A stretch of DNA of 64,000 nucleotides from Mucilaginibacter pineti (lineage in GTDB: Bacteria; Bacteroidota; Bacteroidia; Sphingobacteriales; Sphingobacteriaceae), in contig NZ_FNAI01000013.1 of NCBI RefSeq assembly GCF_900101875.1, positions 1 through 64,000 on the forward strand. The letters are read 5' to 3'. The notes under the pieces were generated by a model. That model was not told the DNA's origin, ran no database searches, and saw only the letters and a program-made list of their open reading frames with translations. Of this stretch, positions 8,156-16,744 are shown in pieces. How positions within the stretch are numbered: position 1 is the stretch's first letter; every line of letters begins with the position of its first letter. A program made the position numbers and the translations under genes.

Positions 8156-8753
8156 TGCTGAGGTCTTTGTTTTCAAGGGTTTTCCAGCGCGTGATCAGCA
8201 CCGCGTGGGGATTGTTGTCCGAGCGGGTTTCCAGATCGCTGAGATATCCCTCAGTAATTAGTGAACGGGTGATGGTGGAACTGCGGCGGTCGATCTTCTG
8301 CGTTCCGTAATAGCGGAAATACTTGCGGCCTTCATCCAGGTAGATCGAGTCGGTCCGGATGGTCAGCACGGCGCTGGATGACAGCACGGAGTTGAAAAAA
8401 CCCCGCTCCTTTAGATTATTGTACTGGAGCATTCCGCTTTCGTCCACCAGGTACATCGCCTGCTTCATCTGGTACTCGATGAATTTGTCGTCGGGCGTGA
8501 GGGTAAAGAACAGCGAGTGGAAACGGGCAATGTCTGCCCGGTATTCTGCGGCACGGTTCAGCTGCACATCGGTCTGCCTGGCCATTACCGGCACGTTCGC
8601 CGCATCCAATAGGTAGATGCTCTTCCGGGCATCGGCCACCTGGCGGTAGGCAAAAAAGCTGACGCAGCCAACCATCAGCAAAGCAGCGATAAAGCTACCG
8701 GCTGCAAGAAATGTGGCCAGCCGTACTTTGGATTCGATATTTTTAATGATCAT
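8133..8753 (-). CDS. traK: Conjugative transposon protein TraK (VirB8-like)
   Basis: This 206-residue TraK-family protein has a cytoplasmic start (MIIKNIESKVRLATF), one membrane segment (GSFIAALLMVGCVSFFAY) and a periplasmic domain with the family pattern ADIARFHSLFFTLTPDD and KYFRYYGTQKI. It corresponds to VirB8, an assembly hub of the secretion channel. It is separated from traJ by 65 bases that hold a terminator-like hairpin, whereas most neighbours overlap or nearly touch. Confidence 0.9.
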   Translation of the reverse strand: MIIKNIESKVRLATFLAAGSFIAALLMVGCVSFFAYRQVADARKSIYLLDAANVPVMARQTDVQLNRAAEYRADIARFHSLFFTLTPDDKFIEYQMKQAMYLVDESGMLQYNNLKERGFFNSVLSSSAVLTIRTDSIYLDEGRKYFRYYGTQKIDRRSSTITRSLITEGYLSDLETRSDNNPHAVLITRWKTLENKDLSNVQKNSF

Positions 8754-8765
8754 AGCTTTTGAAAT

Positions 8766-8797
8766 AAAAAAGGCCGCTGGTTTGATTAGCGGCCTTT
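8766..8797 (-). terminator. Terminator-like hairpin between traJ and traK
   Basis: Read on the minus strand, AAAGGCCGCT pairs with AGCGGCCTTT around a 9-base loop and is followed by a run of T. This is a textbook intrinsic terminator lying inside the operon, just after the traJ stop and before the traK start. It may reduce expression of the distal genes. Confidence 0.75.
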
Positions 8798-8818
8798 CTG
8801 TTGTGGATTAAATATGGG

Positions 8819-9934
8819 TTAGCCCTTGGCCATCATGCGCATGGCCATACGGGACATATTGGATGCGCCCCTGCCCATCGTGGCTGTGGCCGAGCTGATG
8901 CCCGAGGTCGAAACGATCCAGGTGGAAATGCTGGGAACGGTCAGCATGGTCAGCGCACCGATGATAAAGGTGACGATCACCATGCCGAACGAAAGCACGC
9001 CCTGGGAGGCAAAGAACCCAAGCTTTTCCAGGCTCGGACCGGCAGTGCCGACCAGTTCCTGGTATCGGGTGATTTCCGCCTCCATCGCATACTGTTGAAA
9101 GAGCGAAGCCACGTACATGACCAGGTAGGCGATCCCGCTGTACAGGTTGACCGAGATGAAGCGGGCCACCCAGGTCGAAAAGCTGTCGCGGAAGGCGGGC
9201 ATAATGCTGACCGCTACCGCGAAGGGGCCGAGGATGATGAGGATGGTGGAAAAAATGATCTGGATAATAAATATAATGTACACGCAGATCCTCAGCAACC
9301 AGACCGCCAGGGTTTCCAGCAGCGAGGTCAGCATCAGCTGGAGGCCGACCTGAAGGCGGTTGCGCATTTCCACGATTGGGTTCCACACCGCAGAAAATCC
9401 TTCCTTTACCGAAGATTTGACCGATTCCCAGGCTTTCTGGTACCAGGTATCGGCTTCCATCTTGGCCGTTTCGGTTTCTGCCTGTATGGTGAGCAACTGG
9501 TCTGCCACCTGTACCATCAATTGGGCGCGTTGCAGGCGTAGGTCGTTGACCTCGGTCTGGCTGCCGTCGAACATGGCCTCGGTTTTTACCGCAACGATGT
9601 CGGTCGGGTAAGCGACCATCCTGGTAAAGGGCGACCACCATAGAATGACCATGACCAGGCCGAATGGCCTGAGCAGCGGCATGACCTCCAGTTTCTTGTC
9701 GCCTGACATCATTTCGTAGCTTTTAACGGCGAAGAACACCAGCATAAAAATGGCGGCCAGTGCCTGGGCATCGGCGATGAAGGCATCGTAATGCGTCCAG
9801 ATCGTATCTTTCATCGCCTTAAGAAAGTGCATCATTCCTTGCTCGTACACCCCGTTGCCTTGCATAAAATTGAAGGTATCTTTAAAGCTGTCCGGCACAC
9901 TGACCGGCTGGGCTTGCATAAAAAGTAGGTTCAT
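8819..9934 (-). CDS. traJ: Conjugative transposon protein TraJ (VirB6-like)
   Basis: This is a 371-residue polytopic membrane protein. Hydrophobic segments include ALAAIFMLVFFAVKSY, LRPFGLVMVILWW, a long LLRICVYIIFIIQIIFSTIL stretch with LGPFAVAVSIMP, and SFGMVIVTFIIGALTML. The pattern LGPFAVAVSIMPAFRDSF with WVARFISVNLYSGIAYLVMY is typical of TraJ/VirB6 channel proteins. It lies 2 bases after the previous gene and is followed by a terminator-like hairpin. Confidence 0.9.
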   Translation of the reverse strand: MNLLFMQAQPVSVPDSFKDTFNFMQGNGVYEQGMMHFLKAMKDTIWTHYDAFIADAQALAAIFMLVFFAVKSYEMMSGDKKLEVMPLLRPFGLVMVILWWSPFTRMVAYPTDIVAVKTEAMFDGSQTEVNDLRLQRAQLMVQVADQLLTIQAETETAKMEADTWYQKAWESVKSSVKEGFSAVWNPIVEMRNRLQVGLQLMLTSLLETLAVWLLRICVYIIFIIQIIFSTILIILGPFAVAVSIMPAFRDSFSTWVARFISVNLYSGIAYLVMYVASLFQQYAMEAEITRYQELVGTAGPSLEKLGFFASQGVLSFGMVIVTFIIGALTMLTVPSISTWIVSTSGISSATATMGRGASNMSRMAMRMMAKG

Positions 9935-9936
9935 AG

Positions 9937-10713
9937 TTAAAGTTTAGATTTGAGTAGGATTTCATCTGCGATCTGCTGGTCGGTCTTTCCCGGGGGCAGG
10001 CTAATGGACCCGGCCGGGCTTTTGAGCCCTTTGGCGGAATCGCTGAGCGAAAGGAAGAGCTTTGCCCTTTGCTTTTTGGTTTCCCAGGTTGCCTCCAGCT
10101 TCCGGAAATCATCAAGCATCCGGTGATAGGCAATAAGCCGCGATCCCCGGTCGACGGTGGTCGCCCGGGCGGCGTTCAGCCGCTCGGCCAGCGCATGGCT
10201 TTCCTCCTGGTACCAGGTCAGCAGCCCGGAACTGGTCAGGTAGCTGCGTTCCTTTGCGGTTAGGCCATCCAACAGGGTATTGTCCTGCTGGCTGAGCAGC
10301 GGATCGAACTGGTGGCGGTAGTACAGCAGCCATAAGGGATCGGCATCGGAAAGCAGGCCGCTGTAGTTCATCGATTCGCCCAGGGCCACTTTGCCAAGCG
10401 TATCGGCATGCAGCGCATAGGCGTTATCGGTATTCTGCATGGCCAGCACGAGCGCCAGGCGCTGGGTCTGTGGGCCGGTAGCACTCAGCGGGCGCAGGTC
10501 ATGGTTTTTGTAGTCGGTGTGCCAGGCCCAGGTCAGCCAGTACAGCGGATTGGTATACAAAAAGCCGGGCTTGGGTGTAAACTTGTTCTTGTCCCATTGC
10601 TTGAATACCATCCGTTCCTGCTGGTACCTGATCGACTGGTCGTTGATGATCATCTGCGCAGACAGCAGTCCCGCCCAGCCGCAGAAGAGTAGGCTGAATA
10701 TTAATCGTTTCAT
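9937..10713 (-). CDS. Exported conjugal transfer protein of unknown function
   Basis: This is a 258-residue protein with a signal peptide (MKRLIFSLLFCGWAGLLSAQ). The mature part starts with a Trp- and Tyr-rich region (TPKPGFLYTNPLYWLTWAWH) and continues with a helical C-terminal half. It sits between the TraI-like genes and traJ, packed with 2-base gaps. I do not recognise a domain with certainty. Position and export signal suggest a periplasmic component of the mating apparatus. Confidence 0.72.
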   Translation of the reverse strand: MKRLIFSLLFCGWAGLLSAQMIINDQSIRYQQERMVFKQWDKNKFTPKPGFLYTNPLYWLTWAWHTDYKNHDLRPLSATGPQTQRLALVLAMQNTDNAYALHADTLGKVALGESMNYSGLLSDADPLWLLYYRHQFDPLLSQQDNTLLDGLTAKERSYLTSSGLLTWYQEESHALAERLNAARATTVDRGSRLIAYHRMLDDFRKLEATWETKKQRAKLFLSLSDSAKGLKSPAGSISLPPGKTDQQIADEILLKSKL

Positions 10714-10715
10714 AA

Positions 10716-11387
10716 TTATGGTTTTAAAATTTTGATGTTGCGCATCAGATCGGTTGCGATGCGCGTGTCCTGGTTGATAAAGGATTGGTAAGGGCCAGCC
10801 GAACGCAGGATGCCCCGAAGTTTTGCCCAGTACATGGACCTGCTGACGCTATAGGTCAGCGCCCGCATCACCCGGAGTTCCAGCAGGATCTTGCGCAGCA
10901 GGGCATCCCGCTTTTCGTAGTCCATCAGCACGTTGCTCCCCTCCTTGAGCACGAAATCGGAAACCTCGGTGACCAGCTTGATGCCCCGGTCTTTCATCTG
11001 TCGGGCCACATCTTCGGCAAACAGCAGCAGTATGGGATCGGCGCGTGCGATGTCCAGCATGGTGTTGCATTCGCCAACGATCTCCGAGGAAACCCCGGCG
11101 ATCTGCTGCGCCGCCATTCCCGATCTGAGAGCAGCGTTGACCTGGGTCAGCGCACTGTAGATCAGCGACTGGGCATAGACCACCATGCCCATATCCTGAT
11201 TGATCCGATCAAGCCGATTATTGATGTTGCCCAAATAATTGTTGTGGGTGTTCTCGGCGGCCAGCCGGACCGCCCCGTTCTCATTGACAATGAGAAAATG
11301 CTGTGGATCGAACACCACTGCCTGAGCCAGTACCGGGGAAAAGCCGTACAGCAGCAGCGTAAGGGAAGTAATGAATAGCTTATACAT
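10716..11387 (-). CDS. TraI-like exported protein, paralogue 1
   Basis: This 223-residue protein has a signal peptide (MYKLFITSLTLLLYGFSPVLAQ) and an otherwise helical body. The C-terminus carries SMYWAKLRGIL, PYQSFINQDTRIA and RNIKILKP. Almost the same pattern closes the gene at 12048-12719, and a looser form closes the gene between them. Predicted long helices fit a VirB5-like or pilus-tip-associated role, which is an inference. The start at 11387 is set by the signal peptide; the open frame extends 61 codons upstream through the neighbouring gene. Confidence 0.75.
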   Translation of the reverse strand: MYKLFITSLTLLLYGFSPVLAQAVVFDPQHFLIVNENGAVRLAAENTHNNYLGNINNRLDRINQDMGMVVYAQSLIYSALTQVNAALRSGMAAQQIAGVSSEIVGECNTMLDIARADPILLLFAEDVARQMKDRGIKLVTEVSDFVLKEGSNVLMDYEKRDALLRKILLELRVMRALTYSVSRSMYWAKLRGILRSAGPYQSFINQDTRIATDLMRNIKILKP

Positions 11388-11388
11388 A

Positions 11389-12051
11389 TCAATCGGGTTT
11401 GAGGATCTTGATGCGGCGCATAATGTCATCCACCAGTTGTTTGTCCTGGTTGATGAACTGCGAGAATGGATTGAGCGCTTTGTTCTTATCCTGGGCAGCG
11501 TAGTACAGGCTGGCGGCCAGCCCCCTGGAAGCACCTGCGATCCGTCGCAGCTCGGTGACCACCCGGCCAAACAGCATCTTTCGGTCGGAGGCTTTCATTT
11601 GGTTGAGGTCGCCGTAGCTTAACGCCAGGCCGTAGATATAGTTCAGCAGGTGGTAAGCCTGCTCGGACAGGTCGGCTTCGGTCTGGTAGGCCAGCGCGAC
11701 CAGCACGGGGTCCTGGCCTACCCGCTGGAAGATCAGGCCCTGTTGCTGTACGATCTCGTCGACGAGCGGGATGGCTTCCAGGCCGATACCTGCGGCAGTG
11801 ATCGCCAGGCCCACCGTTTGGAAGCGCTTTTGGAGCGTCCGGTAGGTCGACTTGAGCTTGGACATTTCCGAACGGTTCACTTCCTCACCAGTCGAGACCA
11901 CCGCCTGTTTGTTCCTGGCTTCCTGCTGACGCTCGTGTTCGGATTCGCTTTCTGCCACCAGTTGGTGCAGCAGCACCACGTTGACCTGCGCATGGGCGGT
12001 AAAGATCAAGCCTGCGCAAAGGCAGGCAGCCATGATTAGCGCCCTTTTCAT
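11389..12051 (-). CDS. TraI-like exported protein, paralogue 2
   Basis: This 220-residue protein has a signal peptide (MKRALIMAACLCAGLIFTAHAQ) followed by a highly charged coiled-coil-like stretch (LVAESESEHERQQEARNKQ). A Gly/Ala/Ile-rich hydrophobic segment (TVGLAITAAGIGLEAIP) comes next. The C-terminus, NPFSQFINQDKQLVDDIMRR then IKILKPD, resembles both neighbours. It overlaps the upstream gene by 4 bases. It is the most divergent member of the trio. Confidence 0.75.
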   Translation of the reverse strand: MKRALIMAACLCAGLIFTAHAQVNVVLLHQLVAESESEHERQQEARNKQAVVSTGEEVNRSEMSKLKSTYRTLQKRFQTVGLAITAAGIGLEAIPLVDEIVQQQGLIFQRVGQDPVLVALAYQTEADLSEQAYHLLNYIYGLALSYGDLNQMKASDRKMLFGRVVTELRRIAGASRGLAASLYYAAQDKNKALNPFSQFINQDKQLVDDIMRRIKILKPD

Positions 12052-12719
12052 TGCTTGAGGTATTTGACGTTCCGGATAATGTTGTCTGCGATCTGCTTAT
12101 CGATATTGATAAACCCGGCGTAGGGGTTCAGGGCGTTCAGGATGCCCCGCTGTTTCGCCCAGTACATGCTCCGGTACATACCATAGGCCACCCCGCGCAG
12201 GATGGTCATTTCGGTTACGATCCGGTTCAGCAGCTTCGCCCGTTCGCCCGAATCCATCAGGTTCTCTTTTCCCGAGGAAAGCACAAAGGAGCCCACTTCG
12301 GTTGCCAGGTTGGTCGCCCGTGTGCGGAATTCCCTGGCCCCGCCTTCGGCAAATAGCAGCAGCGCCGGATTGCTGCCCGCGATATTGATCGCCTTGTTGA
12401 CATCTTCGACGATATCGCCGCCAATCTCCACGATATCGCGCACGGCCAGCAGGTTGCGCACCACAGCCGAAACTTCGCTGAGCCCCTTATAGATCTGGCT
12501 TTGCAGGTCATTGACAATGAGCAGCTGCCCGGTAACGGCCAGCTGGCCGCGCTGGATCAGGGTCAGGTTGTCATTGGTCTTGTTCAGCTGGCTATTGATG
12601 ATCCCCGAATGGACCGCCATTGCGCCGGAGGTAGTGGGATCAATGTAGATGGCCTGTGCATGCAGCCGCAGGCCCGGCAGGAGCATTCCCGCCAGGATGA
12701 TCATTTTAATTGTTCTCAT
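12048..12719 (-). CDS. traI: TraI-like exported protein, paralogue 3
   Basis: This 223-residue protein has a signal peptide (MRTIKMIILAGMLLPGLRLHAQ) and a helical body. It occupies the slot after traG that TraI (DUF4141) has in CTnDOT-like operons. The C-terminal block SMYWAKQRGIL, NPYAGFINIDKQIADNIIRN and VKYLKQ is shared with the gene at 10716-11387. Start and stop overlap the adjacent genes by 4 bases on both sides, so translation is probably coupled. Confidence 0.78.
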   Translation of the reverse strand: MRTIKMIILAGMLLPGLRLHAQAIYIDPTTSGAMAVHSGIINSQLNKTNDNLTLIQRGQLAVTGQLLIVNDLQSQIYKGLSEVSAVVRNLLAVRDIVEIGGDIVEDVNKAINIAGSNPALLLFAEGGAREFRTRATNLATEVGSFVLSSGKENLMDSGERAKLLNRIVTEMTILRGVAYGMYRSMYWAKQRGILNALNPYAGFINIDKQIADNIIRNVKYLKQ

Positions 12720-15472
12720 GTAAAATCGGGTTTAAAAAAATGTATCGGGCTGCCCAGCGGCTCGCCCTTTTGGTTGACCTGCTGGACGAAGGCGGCCAGG
12801 GCAAGCCCGCTGCTTTCCATATCTGCCACAAAGGCATTCAGGGCATCGGGGTAATTGCCGTAATGTCCAGAGTAGATCTCCACCGCACTTTTCTCGGGCT
12901 TTTCGGTGGTGAAGGCCAGGTGGTGATAGATGCTCACCTCCACGCCATATACTTCCCCGACATTGCCCCGGCGGATATAGAACTCGTTGAAGCGGGACCG
13001 GCCGTCTTTATTGTCCAGTTTGTTGATGGTAAAGATCTTCCGCTGCTCGATCTCGCTGATGGATAGCAGGTCGGCCACCTTTTTGAAGTCGGCCTCGTTC
13101 TGCTGAAGCAGGATCACCGTGTCTGAGTTGTTGATGATGCTGTCCTTAATGATCGGGTTGCCGATGATGTCGCCGATTTCCTGCGTCACCTCGATGATCT
13201 CTCCCCAAAACTTCCTTACCGTTTTGTTGAGGTAAACCAGAAAATTTGCCATCATGGGCGAGGAAACCGCCCGCCAGGCTTCTTCCAGGATCAACGTTTT
13301 ACGGCGGTTTTTCCGGTGCCGCATCTTCTGGATGAACAAATCCATGACGATCAGCGTGACGATTGGAAACAGCGTTTTGTTATTCTGGACGTTGTCAATT
13401 TCATAGACCACAAAGGGCGCGTCGAACAGCGACCGGTCGGCATCCTCGTTCAGGATGGCTTCGTACTGGCCTCCTTTGTAGAACTTTTTTAGAACGAAAC
13501 CGAACTCTTCAACATCGAAGGATATCCGTTCCTGGTTCCTGATCTGAGGGATCTTGCCTAGGGCGAATTCATAGAAGGTATTGAAATTGAGCGCCGGGAT
13601 ATGTGCCCGGTCATAGGCTGCCCGTTTGGCAGCGGTCGCATTCTCCAGTTCTGCCTGGTATTTTTCCTGGAACATTTCATTGTACATCCGCATTTTGCCC
13701 GGCCTGCCATAGATTCCCGGCAGGATTTCCAGTGGTTCTTCCAGCTGATCCTCATCCTGCCCGGCTGCGGTCGCTACATCAGTTTCTTGCAGATCAGCTT
13801 CCAATACGCTCAAGCGCAGGACTTCGCGGACGTTCCGTTCGATGTCACTGCATTCCCGCTGCGTCAGCCCGGTAAAACCCTTGTCGCTGAAATAATGGTT
13901 ATAGTAGGCCGATATGACACTGGCAATAACGTCCTGCTCAACAGTGGATGCCGTACCTTCGGCTCCCTTCCAGAGCAGCGAGATGAGCGTTACCAGGAAA
14001 TCCTTTTTTTCGATATTGTATTCTTTCTCTGAAATCAGGAAAGGGTTCATCGTGATCGGCCGTTCCTCTGAATAGGTAATGTACTTGCCCCCATAGGTGC
14101 CGCACAGCCCCGAGTAGGAATGTCCCACGTCGACGATCACTACGTCCATGTTGTAGCTGAGGTACTGTTGGACTATCGCATTAACGGCATAACTCTTGCC
14201 CGTACCCGACCCACCCAAGATGAAGCGGTTCCGATTTTTTATCCTCCCGGTCTGCATGCCCAGATCGGATATGTCTATCGCAACAGGCACGCCCTGCCGG
14301 TCGGTAAACCGCAAAAGGAAATCCGAGGGGTCGTCTTTCAGCAGCGATTCTTTGAAAAAGAAACAAAGCGCCGCATCGGCGGTGGTCAAAAACCAGTCGT
14401 ACTTCTTCAGCTCGACCCCGTTGCCGGGCAATGCGCAGCGGAACAGCTCCATCTGGTTATAGGCGTTGCGGGATGGGATGATCCCCTGCTGGAAAAGTGC
14501 CGCCTCGATAAAGTTGGCCGCCTTGTCGATCCTGCTTTCTTCAGCGCAGACGATCAGGGAATAATGCGCCTGGACCAGAAGTTGGTTGTCCCTGGCCACA
14601 TCGGCCAGCAGCTGATCGATGTCCTCTACGCAGAGCAGGTTTGCCGGATCGGGAACACCGGAATGCCGCTTGCGCTTGAGCTCCAGTTTGTTCAGCGTTA
14701 GCTGCTGCGCCGGGATTTCCAGCAGCTGGTTATAAATGATAACCTGGTAGCCGGGAACCTGAAACAAAAAGCTCAAGTTGTCCACCGGGAAGTTTTTCAA
14801 GCCCCCAGATTCCTGGCGGATCGTGCAGGGGCTTACCTTTTCAGGCAGGTCGATGATATCGGTATTGACCAGGCTGATGCATCGGACCGCCCGGTTGCCC
14901 AGGCCCAGTTGCTGGTCGGTGCTGCGCAGGTTGTCCAGCACGATGTTCGGGCTGGCAAATTCCATGCTCAGGATCTTGCTGACGTAGCGGTTGATCTCCA
15001 CTTCGGTCAGGTAGGCTGGTTTGAGGCCAGCGCCGCTGAGCAGGTCGAATACCTTGTTCAGGTTTTGTGCGAAATCAGCCAGTGCCTTTTTATCATAGGT
15101 GTAGAAAGCCTTTCGTTTGACCTGGCGGGTGATGACCAGATAGGTCTTGAGCTCGGTGTATTCCCGGCCCTTAAAATGTTCGTGGTACTTCTGCTGGAGA
15201 AAGTCCGAGGCGGGGGCACCCTGGTATTTGCGGCGTATAAACACATCCTGTTTTTGGATGATATGGCCTTCGCCAAGGATCTTGATCACATTCAGCAGCA
15301 GGTTCTGGTAGCTGGCGTAAGCATCGGCATCGGCACTATACTGGAGCACCGGGTTGGTCAGGTGCATGATGACGGAGAAGTCGCCGCCAAGGCCGTAGAG
15401 CAATGGCAGATCGCCGTAATGGTCGACACCCGCATAGGGCATCTCAAATGCCGTTTTTTTGTCTTTTCGCAT
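12716..15472 (-). CDS. traG: TraG, VirB4-family conjugation ATPase
   Basis: This 918-residue ATPase is the main cytoplasmic motor of the mating channel in Bacteroidota elements. The N-terminal region (PYAGVDHYGDLPLLYGLGGD) is the Bacteroidota-specific TraG N-domain. Walker A is LGGSGTGKSY near residue 419, and the Walker B-like LILEEAWRAVSSPMMANFL lies late in the protein. HKRN-type VirB4 elements such as VIVDVGHSYSGLC follow Walker A. The length is normal. Its start overlaps the end of traF by 29 bases. Confidence 0.95.
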   Translation of the reverse strand: MRKDKKTAFEMPYAGVDHYGDLPLLYGLGGDFSVIMHLTNPVLQYSADADAYASYQNLLLNVIKILGEGHIIQKQDVFIRRKYQGAPASDFLQQKYHEHFKGREYTELKTYLVITRQVKRKAFYTYDKKALADFAQNLNKVFDLLSGAGLKPAYLTEVEINRYVSKILSMEFASPNIVLDNLRSTDQQLGLGNRAVRCISLVNTDIIDLPEKVSPCTIRQESGGLKNFPVDNLSFLFQVPGYQVIIYNQLLEIPAQQLTLNKLELKRKRHSGVPDPANLLCVEDIDQLLADVARDNQLLVQAHYSLIVCAEESRIDKAANFIEAALFQQGIIPSRNAYNQMELFRCALPGNGVELKKYDWFLTTADAALCFFFKESLLKDDPSDFLLRFTDRQGVPVAIDISDLGMQTGRIKNRNRFILGGSGTGKSYAVNAIVQQYLSYNMDVVIVDVGHSYSGLCGTYGGKYITYSEERPITMNPFLISEKEYNIEKKDFLVTLISLLWKGAEGTASTVEQDVIASVISAYYNHYFSDKGFTGLTQRECSDIERNVREVLRLSVLEADLQETDVATAAGQDEDQLEEPLEILPGIYGRPGKMRMYNEMFQEKYQAELENATAAKRAAYDRAHIPALNFNTFYEFALGKIPQIRNQERISFDVEEFGFVLKKFYKGGQYEAILNEDADRSLFDAPFVVYEIDNVQNNKTLFPIVTLIVMDLFIQKMRHRKNRRKTLILEEAWRAVSSPMMANFLVYLNKTVRKFWGEIIEVTQEIGDIIGNPIIKDSIINNSDTVILLQQNEADFKKVADLLSISEIEQRKIFTINKLDNKDGRSRFNEFYIRRGNVGEVYGVEVSIYHHLAFTTEKPEKSAVEIYSGHYGNYPDALNAFVADMESSGLALAAFVQQVNQKGEPLGSPIHFFKPDFT

Positions 15473-15755
15473 GGGTCGTGATTTTTAAGTGGACGGGATG
15501 GATGAAAATGCCGGTGCGCCTGGTCTTGTCGTGGAGACCGTCTTTCTGTTTTTGGAAAGTGTAGAACAGTCCCCCAACGATCACCAGGATCATGACGATG
15601 CCGCCGAGGTACATACTGGTTAGTGCCCCGAGCAGGCCGCCGGAAATGAGACCAGCGATAAGGGAGCCGATGCCCCAGGCGATGAACTTCCCTTTGAAGC
15701 CTTTATATATAAGGGGCCGCTCGAGCCCCTTATATATTGGATAAATGGCCGCCAT
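15444..15755 (-). CDS. traF: TraF-like small membrane protein (DUF4133)
   Basis: This 103-residue VirB3-like protein begins MAAIYPIYKGLERPLIYKGF, the usual opening of the DUF4133/TraF family. It has two closely spaced membrane segments (FIAWGIGSLIAGLISGGLLG and GGIVMILVIVGGLFYTF). Its ATG shares one base with the stop of traE (TGATG), and its end overlaps traG. The longer frame upstream of 15755 is out-of-frame traE sequence and is not used. Confidence 0.9.
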   Translation of the reverse strand: MAAIYPIYKGLERPLIYKGFKGKFIAWGIGSLIAGLISGGLLGALTSMYLGGIVMILVIVGGLFYTFQKQKDGLHDKTRRTGIFIHPVHLKITTHAKRQKNGI

Positions 15756-16069
15756 CAAACGCCGAAGAAGGCTTTGATGACTACCGAAACCAGCACCAGG
15801 AAGAGGCACGATCCGCCCCAGCCCATCAGCTCTTTGTTGATGTCCTGGTCGCCGCTGTTCCACTTGATGTAGACGCGGATGCCACCGATCAGCCCCACCA
15901 CCGCGCCAATGGCGAGGATGAGCGTTGATACCGGGTCGACGTAGCCGGTCAGCGAAGAGGTTGCGGCATTGATGCCGGTGACGCCACCACCCGTTTGGGC
16001 TTTGGCGGCCTGGTTTACTGCCATAAATGCGGCAGCGGAAAAGAACAGTTTTTTGGTTCTTACTGTCAT
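15755..16069 (-). CDS. traE: TraE (DUF4134), VirB2-like pilin candidate, copy 1
   Basis: This 104-residue protein has a signal peptide (MTVRTKKLFFSAAAFMAVNQAAKAQ) and two membrane segments (STLILAIGAVVGLIGGIRVY and GGSCLFLVLVSVVIKAFFG). The linker YIKWNSGDQDINKELMGWGG is the family signature. The architecture matches VirB2-type pilins. A second, diverged copy lies immediately upstream (16103-16417). Its stop shares a base with the traF start. Confidence 0.9.
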   Translation of the reverse strand: MTVRTKKLFFSAAAFMAVNQAAKAQTGGGVTGINAATSSLTGYVDPVSTLILAIGAVVGLIGGIRVYIKWNSGDQDINKELMGWGGSCLFLVLVSVVIKAFFGV

Positions 16070-16102
16070 GAAAAAAGAATTAAGGGTAAAAAAAATGATG
16101 GG

Positions 16103-16417
16103 TTAATTGATCCCGAAAAGGGCTTGGAGGAACACGCCGACGAGCGTGAGGAACAGGCAGGCAAAGAACCAGCCCATGACCTGCGCGTCGATGTGGTGTT
16201 TGCCGGACTGCCAGTTGGCATAGACGCGCAGGCCACCGAGGATACCGGTGATGGCACCGATGACCAGCACCAGGTCGGCCATACTGAAGTACCAGCGGTG
16301 CATTTCGCCGCTCGCCTGGTAGAATTCGCTGATGCCGGGCTGGGCGCTGGCGAAAAATGGCAGGGCACAAAAAAAGACAGCCGGGGCTGTCTTGGTTACA
16401 CGGTGTAACTTTACCAT
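16103..16417 (-). CDS. TraE-like protein (DUF4134), copy 2
   Basis: This 104-residue paralogue of traE has a signal segment (APAVFFCALPFFASAQ), a first membrane helix (ADLVLVIGAITGILGGLRVY), the linker ANWQSGKHHIDAQVMGWFFA, and a second helix ending FLQALFGIN. It has the same length and layout as copy 1, but its N-terminal mature region (EFYQASGEMHRWYFSM) is different. Two pilin-like subunits in tandem are usual in this lineage of elements. Confidence 0.85.
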   Translation of the reverse strand: MVKLHRVTKTAPAVFFCALPFFASAQPGISEFYQASGEMHRWYFSMADLVLVIGAITGILGGLRVYANWQSGKHHIDAQVMGWFFACLFLTLVGVFLQALFGIN

Positions 16418-16420
16418 GCG

Positions 16421-16744
16421 CTAATAGGGAATGGCCTTGGTGTATTCGATCAGATCATCCTTGGCCAGGCTCAGCAGCTGGAGGATACCGACTGCGCCGG
16501 TTCCGTGTACCGGGCCGGATGAGATCGCTGTTGCGGGCGTTTCAGCCTCGGCATCGGATACCAGTGGTTCTTCCGCCTGGTAGGCAATCTGCTGTGGCGG
16601 GAACGATTCCTGAAATACCAGTTCTTCGTGGGCGGCATATTCGGCCGCAGGCGGTTTATGGATCACCAGGTCGAACAATAAATTAAGGCCATAGTAGGCC
16701 AGGTAGCATAGCAGCAGGATCACTGCAAAACTTGTCCATGTCAT
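16421..16744 (-). CDS. Small single-span membrane protein of the tra operon
   Basis: This 107-residue protein has one N-terminal membrane segment (FAVILLLCYLAYYGLNLLFD) and an acidic, Ala/Glu/Pro-rich tail. It lies in the TraD-like position between the DUF3408-like gene, which it overlaps by 4 bases, and the traE pair. No domain is recognised. The synteny and topology suggest a transfer accessory factor. Confidence 0.65.
   Translation of the reverse strand: MTWTSFAVILLLCYLAYYGLNLLFDLVIHKPPAAEYAAHEELVFQESFPPQQIAYQAEEPLVSDAEAETPATAISSGPVHGTGAVGILQLLSLAKDDLIEYTKAIPY

Noticed and set aside
8801..9541. Plus-strand open frame of 246 codons over traJ
   Set aside because: It is the antisense of a well-recognised TraJ gene; the translation is His/Gly/Asp-rich without protein-like pattern.
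15756..15863. Extended N-terminus of TraF
   Set aside because: It is out-of-frame traE sequence. The family start MAAIYPIYKG at 15755 is clear.
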